A stretch of 64,000 nucleotides of DNA. It comes from Pyrus communis (Eukaryota > Streptophyta > Magnoliopsida > Rosales > Rosaceae). Position 1 is the first letter of the stretch. The number at the start of each line of letters is the position of its first letter. A model generated the notes under the pieces. That model made no database searches. It was not told where the DNA came from and saw nothing but the letters and a program-made list of their open reading frames with translations. Position numbers and translations under genes: made by a program. Positions 58,989 through 64,000 of the stretch are shown one piece after another. The stretch lies in NCBI RefSeq assembly GCF_963583255.1, contig NC_084804.1, forward strand, positions 22,264,061 to 22,328,060. Reading direction: 5' to 3'.

Positions 58989-60896
58989 TGATGCGAGAAT
59001 TATACGCACACAAATTAAACCCTCTTTTTGACAATTGTAGTAAGTATGTAAGTAGGGATCGTTCTGGACCGGGGATTAGGAGGGATTGTTAATCACTTGG
59101 ATTTGACTCAAAAACGCTAAAAACACAATCTAAAACACTATACTAGACTCAAAGAATGCAAAACTAAACTTTAAAACACTAAGACAAACCAAAGACTCAA
59201 AATGCTTTAAAGCATAAACTAAATTGATTTCTAACTAAATTGAACAATAAGGTAAAGGGGGATTTAGGTTTTGATTAAACTAAATGACAGATTGTAAATT
59301 AAAGCATAAGGAAATGAAGTAAACACAAAATGAATGAATCAACAGCTAATAAAAAGAGATAGCACAAATGGAGATGAAGCTAGAGATTCGATTTCACCAT
59401 TGCTAAGCCAAGTCCATGCTTGTTAAGTCAGATTATACTCATCCCTTTACTTATTTCTTGGGTTTGTTTCACTTAGATATGATCAGCCATATGATGTGTG
59501 GATTTGATCAAATGTCTCTAATCATGAGCCTAATTGTGATGTGCAACTTTGGTTCCTAATCAAGACTATGTAGTGCACAAGAAACTTTCACAAAACCAAA
59601 GGGAACACTCGGCAGGATGTTTGCAAAACATTCCCTTCATTCATTCACATATCTACCAAGATTATGCATGATGTGTGCTTTAATCTTGGCTAAACAACCT
59701 GTGGTTAATTCAAATGATGATCAAGCATTAAAATCAACACACTAAGTCACAATTAAATCGGAGAATGAAACAAGAAATAGATAGATTAAATGAGAATTCC
59801 GAATTAACTACATGGCAATCTTGCAAGGCTACATCGAATCCCTAGAGAGAGATTAGTTACACTTCATGTTTACAAAAGGTTTGACATAAAAATATATAAC
59901 ATGAGTGAACATAGGATTAAGAAGAAAGAACCCTTGAAGCAAAACTGATGTCGAAATCCTTTAAGAAATGGGAGAGTGTATCTAATGGAATGAAGCCGAG
60001 AGGAAGTTCCTCATGGTACCAAAACAAAGAGAATCAAAGAAACACCTAAACATTCCAACAACTTAAACTTGAATTGTATGAACGTTTAGGCCCTCTTATC
60101 TTCCTCTTCGTCGTAGCACAAGGTCTAAGGGATGTTGTTGGTGTGTTGAATGGATTGGGGAATTATGGAAATGGATGAGGAGTGGTGTTTGGATTATAAG
60201 GGAATGGTAGCTCACGGCAATGAGGGAAGATTGGATGTGTTTGTGATGTGTTGTGTATGAAAATGAGATGTGATTTTTGTGTATGAATGCATGGGTTTTT
60301 ATAGGGGGAATGGGATAATATGTGGGTGATTGTTTAAGAGTGAATGTGGTTGTTATGATTGAGAGTGCATGTGGATGAAATGATGAAGTAGGAAGGTGGA
60401 AATGCATGTGTTGAATTGGTGGTGCAATGATGAAAGAGTAAGTGCATGTGTGTGTGAATGGTGGTGCAATGATGAAAGAGTAAGTGCATGTGTGTGTGAA
60501 TGGTGGTAGCTAGGGTGAATTATGATGAATGCATGTGGAATAAAGATGGAGAAGGTGGTGTAATGATGAAGGATTAAGTGCATGTGGCTAAGGGTTGTTG
60601 ATTGGGCTAGAGGTTTTGCATGGCTCAAAGGATTGTTTGATTGGGCTAGGCCCTTTGTTTTATGTCCAAAGTGCATACAAGGCTTTCAAATTCGTCCAAC
60701 ACTTTGGCTCCAAGCATATGCTATCCATTCCAATCCCAATTTTGCTCCAAAATGCTCCAAAATGCATCTTTTTGCTTCCTTAGCCATATGAACCTAAAAA
60801 CACACGAAAATGACTTAAACTACTAAAACAATTATGAATTAACAACATAGATGCACGAAAACAAGCTAAGTAAGTCGCCTAAATATGCTCCTATCA
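58989..60896 (-). mobile_element. Gypsy (Tat/Ogre-like) LTR, second copy
   Basis: Homologous to the solo LTR at 3418..5969 at both ends (TGATGCGAGAA... and ...GCTCCTATCA) and in the middle (GGATCGTTCTGGACCGGGGA; CACCTAAACATTCCAACAAC), but shorter by about 640 bp. On minus its start is preceded by AAGTGTGGGGGAATT (60897..60911), a polypurine tract. So it is the 3' LTR of an element that has lost everything else. Flanking 5 bp repeats do not match (GCAGT and AATTC), in line with that loss. Confidence 0.8.
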
Positions 60897-61199
60897 AATT
60901 CCCCCACACTTAGCTTTTGCGTGACTAATATGTGGAAATATTCGTCATGCAAAATTTGGTGGAAAAAAAAAATTTCCCGCTTTTTATTGTGTGACCAACA
61001 CACGTGTTCGTTGCACAAAGTATTCTTACGCGACGAATATTTTGTCGCATAAAGTGTTTTTTTTTTTAATTATTTTTGGTATCCTGCCATTTTTGTGTGA
61101 CCAATCTATATTTTCATCGCGCAAGTGCCACTTACGTGACAAAATTTGTTTCGTCGTGCAAAATCTTGTTGCAAGCAGTTTTTTCTACTAATCACCAAC

Positions 61200-61486
61200 T
61201 GCAACTACCTTGCCCCATCGTGGCACACATTAAGGGAATGATATTAATACTACATCATAATTAAAGGTTGTGGATAAAATTAGGTTTTAATACGTAAAAT
61301 GGTATATTTGACAAGTGTATGCCCTCATTGAAGCCAAAGTATGCATGACTTGCATAAGAAGAAATGCAAATTGTCGGAATGATCACCAACCGGATCGTTA
61401 ATAGAATCTAAAAGGGGTCCTGTAGAATCCACCAAGTCCACCCACCAACATATTTCAAACTATCTCCACAACCACAAGAAAGAAAA
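61200..61486. other. 5' flank of the carboxylesterase pseudogene
   Basis: AT-rich, no element recognised. A CAACAACCACAAGAAAGAAAA-like leader lies directly before the ATG. Confidence 0.4.
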
Positions 61487-62440
61487 ATGTCTGCAATCTC
61501 TATACTTGTGTTGATTGTTCTCTTCTCTTTCGTGATGTTGAGCATGAACGATGAAGTAGCGTATGATTTCTTCCCCCTCATGAGAATATACAAAAATGGT
61601 ACAATTGAGCGTTTTATGGGTAAACAAAAGGTTCCTTCATCACTCGATCCCAAAATTGGCGTGCAATCGAAAGACATGAGAAAAAATCTTTGTGAGGCTT
61701 TTACCTTCCCAATTCCACCACCAATTCAAAGCACAAGGTCCCTTTTCTTCTATACTTTCATGGAGGTGGCTTTTGTGTTGAAATCGCCTTTTCTCCACTT
61801 TACCACAACCACATAAATTCCTTAGTTGCCATGGCCAATGTGGTTGCTGTCTCTGTTGAATATAAGCTTGCCCTGAAGCACCCTTTGCCTATTGCTTACG
61901 AAGATTCATGGACTGCTCTCAAATGGGTTGCTTCATATTTTGATGGAAAACACTCCGAAGAATGGCTGAAGAGATGCAGATCCAATGCGTGTGTTTTTCT
62001 CTGGCGACAGCACTAGGTGTAACATAGCACACCACATGGCTTTTAAAGTGGGCGCAGAGGGCTTGCCCAGGCTCAAGCTCAATGGGATAGTCTTGGTGCA
62101 TCCATTTTTATGAAGGACAAAACTTACTCGGGCAAAGTTAAAAATGCCACCAATTTTAAGACTATATATGGTCGGTTTGTTGCGGTTTATGTACCCATTG
62201 AGTAGTGGAATTGATGATCTACTTTTCAACCCGGTTAAGGATCCAAAACTAAGGAACTTGGGGTGTCAGAAGGTGCTGGTTTTTGTTACTGAGAAAGATG
62301 CATTGTATGATAGGGGAGATGCGTTGTATGATAGGGGAAGGAATTATAGTATGGCATTGAGGAGGAGTGTGTTGAATATAGTTGATTTTGCCACGTCATC
62401 ATTGAAGTGTAATGTTGTTGAGTCATCAAAGATTAGTTAG
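61487..62440 (+). pseudogene. Carboxylesterase (CXE12/13-like, alpha/beta hydrolase) pseudogene
   Basis: Starts with a hydrophobic N-terminus, then EVAYDFFPLMRIYKNGTIER and FMGKQKVPSSLDPKIGVQSK as in plant CXE proteins. After frame changes: ARLLP-type strand, YFHGGGFCVE (oxyanion-hole HGG) at about 61752..61785, YHNHLNSLVAMANVVAVSVE, HPLPIAYEDSWTALKWVAS, then GDSTRCNIAHHM where the family has GDSAGxNIAHH (nucleophile Ser kept, Gly changed to Arg). Then VLVFVTEKDALYDRG with the acidic triad residue. The final His segment is missing. At least three frameshifts and a stop. The C-terminal end meets a copia LTR at 62446. It would have been a single-exon esterase of the GID1-related family; now dead. 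Confidence 0.85.
62297..62338. repeat. 21 bp tandem duplication in the carboxylesterase pseudogene
   Basis: GATGCATTGTATGATAGGGG(A) is followed at once by the same unit with one change (GCG for GCA). It is in frame and doubles DALYDRG. A recent slip or repair event in a gene already without constraint. Confidence 0.9.
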
Positions 62441-62445
62441 AAGGT

Positions 62446-62663
62446 TGTTAGAGTTGGTTAAAAGTCTGGTATGTTAGTTGTATTGGTTAGTGTATGAACT
62501 AAGTTTATCTCTAGCTCTATATAACTCAGAAATGAGTTAGTTTGTAATTCATTTAAGTTCATCAACAGTAAAAGATTGTATTCCTTTCTCTGAGCTTCTC
62601 TCTTTTTCCTTAAAACTTTTGTTACAACTATTCATTTTCTGCAATTCGCATACTCTGTTATCA
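62446..62663 (+). repeat. 5' LTR of a copia element
   Basis: Runs from TGTTAGAG to GTTATCA, with a TATA-like CTATATAAC at 62516..62524. A primer-site-like TGGTATCATC follows at 62664. The 3' LTR is beyond the window, so borders are inferred from the TG...CA ends and the primer site. Confidence 0.65.
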
Positions 62664-64000
62664 TGGTATCATCACCGACGGTCTCGATCCTAGGTGTTGC
62701 TACTTCTGTTGTGCTATCTTGAATGGTTGTTGATCTTTGGTGTGTTTTCTGGGCTTTTTCGCTCAAAAACTGATGACTCAGGTTTCGTCTTTCTTTTTGC
62801 ACTCCAACTGTTTGCTTGATTGTCTCAGTGAAAAATTATGTGTTAATTCGTGTATTAAGGGTGATTTCCATTTACTGATTTAGAAGAATACGAAGGCCGA
62901 TTGCCATTTCCTCTAAGTGAAAGATTGATTAGTAGAATTTGAAGGACAATTGCCATTAATTGATTGAAAAGAAAATGAAGGCCAATTGCCATTGCTAAAA
63001 GATTGATTCTTTGATTGATTGTTAGGTATTTTACACTCAAGAAGGCTGATTGCCAAGAGTGTACTAGTTCAAGATTCTGAAAAATTTGTTCATTTGTTGA
63101 AATTGTATTCATTGGTGAAGATATGGCATCAAGCAATGTTAAAATTGAGAATCTTTTAGGTATGATTACTGTCAAACTACAAGAAGATAATTTTGTGAAA
63201 TGGAACTATCAATTTCAATCAGTTTTACACGAATATGATTTCTTTGATTTCTTTAATGGAGAATCATAGTGTCCACCAAAGTTTTATCAATTATGATACT
63301 GGTGTGACTAAGGAAATAAACACTGCATATAAGGAGTGGATTAAGACAGATAGTTCTTTGTTGAGTTTGTTAATTGCAACTTTTTCGAATGATGCTATGG
63401 ATTATGTGATTGGATGTAAGAATTCTCAAGAAGTATGGAAATGTATACAAGAGAGATATGCATCTGTTTCAGTTGTTCAAATTAACCAACTTAAGACTGA
63501 ATTTCACACTACAAAAAAAGGAATTGAATTAGTGGATAAGTATCTGTTAAGATTGAAAGGTATTAAAGATCAATTGATTGTTGCAGGAGAGAAGATTACT
63601 GAGAATGATCTGGTAATTGCTGCATTGTTTAGGTTACCTATTGAGTTTGAGATGATAAAGACAGGAATTCTTGCTAGGGAAACACCAATTTCTTTAAAAG
63701 ATTTCAGGGCATAACTTCTTGGTGTTGAAGCTAGTTTTGAGTTAAGAATGACTAGTTTATCTCAATCAATATCTACAATGTCGATTCAAGGTAGTTCATC
63801 ACATTCACAAGGGCAATATCAGGGTTATAAGTAAGGGGAAAACTCAAACTCACAGAAAGCACAAGGTTTTAATGCTGGTTATGAAAGCAATGATGGAAAT
63901 GGAAGTAATGCTGGAAATGGTAGCTTTAATGGTGGATCTGGCTATGGAAGCAATGGTGGTAATGGCTTTAATGGTGGTTCTAGCTATGGAAATAATGGTG
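62664..64000 (+). mobile_element. Copia element, 5' internal part with broken gag; continues past the window
   Basis: The gag frame opens at 63123 (MASSNVKIENLLGMITVKLQ, EDNFVKWNYQFQSVL) and hits a stop near 63268. It continues in another frame from about 63290 with EINTAYKEWIKTDSSLLSLL, KNSQEVWKCIQERYASVSVV and ETPISLKDFRA, the usual UBN2/Retrotran_gag order. A stop at 63712..63714 and another at 63831 interrupt it again. The end of the window is a glycine/asparagine-rich repeat (GNGSFNGGSGYGSNGG) that precedes the zinc knuckle in such Gag proteins. Inserted just behind the carboxylesterase remnant. Confidence 0.85.

Larger units (their letters stand above)
57700..61190. mobile_element. CACTA-like (En/Spm) transposon relic, split by a gypsy LTR
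   Basis: Both sides of the LTR carry many copies of GCGYGACGAAT and its reverse complement (ATTCGTCGCGCAA-like), at 57860..58030, 58940..58970 and 60917..61160, like the subterminal repeats of CACTA elements. The far right, CAGTTTTTTCTACTAAT (about 61174..61190), resembles a decayed CACTA end (complement of CACTA-TAGAAAAAA). The left end was not found. A protein relic at 58290..58870 supports the call. Family is inference. Confidence 0.5.

Overview
The window is plant nuclear DNA: AT-rich, split genes with GT-AG introns, and a dense layer of nested transposable elements. The repeat types look like those of Rosaceae such as apple or pear, but the species is an inference from memory. Only two genes look intact. 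The first is a four-exon STP-type monosaccharide/H+ symporter (11117..13462, +, 514 aa). The second is a 19-exon presequence protease, PreP, a peptidase of family M16C (41164..50629, -, 1082 aa). In both, every intron is GT-AG and the joined frame stays open.

Layout, left to right. 1-8.9 kb: a broken PreP copy (- strand, pieces of exons 19, 18, 17, 14, 13, 10, 9 and 8), interrupted by a hAT transposase scrap, a tRNA-derived SINE, gypsy LTRs, a Tat/Ogre-type solo LTR and a Mutator-like MITE. 9-10.4 kb: LTR-like sequence. 11-13.5 kb: the sugar transporter. 13.8-20 kb: a hAT MITE, a second and more diverged PreP exon 19, a copia 5' fragment, a broken F-box-type gene and another LTR. 20.2-27.6 kb: a non-coding LTR retrotransposon (LARD) with two 2.5 kb LTRs, PBS and PPT. 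27.7-30 kb and 51.5-54 kb: two inverted copies of a repeat carrying a broken F-box-type gene and TGTGCAT-rich DNA. 31.1-31.3 kb: a PreP exon 7 scrap. 31.3-38.2 kb: a head-to-head inverted pair of hAT transposons forming a potential hairpin with arms of about 2.9 kb. 41-50.6 kb: intact PreP. 54-61.2 kb: LTRs, two MITEs and a CACTA-like relic. 61.5-62.4 kb: a carboxylesterase pseudogene. 62.4-64 kb: the 5' end of a copia element that runs off the window.

The two intact genes have no evident functional link. The transporter would import hexoses at the plasma membrane. PreP would degrade transit peptides in mitochondria and plastids. The history of the locus is mainly duplication and decay of PreP, with nested insertions that can be ordered in time from their target-site duplications. 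The observation most worth testing is the hAT palindrome, which by analogy with Mu killer in maize could be a source of small RNAs against hAT elements. No expression evidence is available here.
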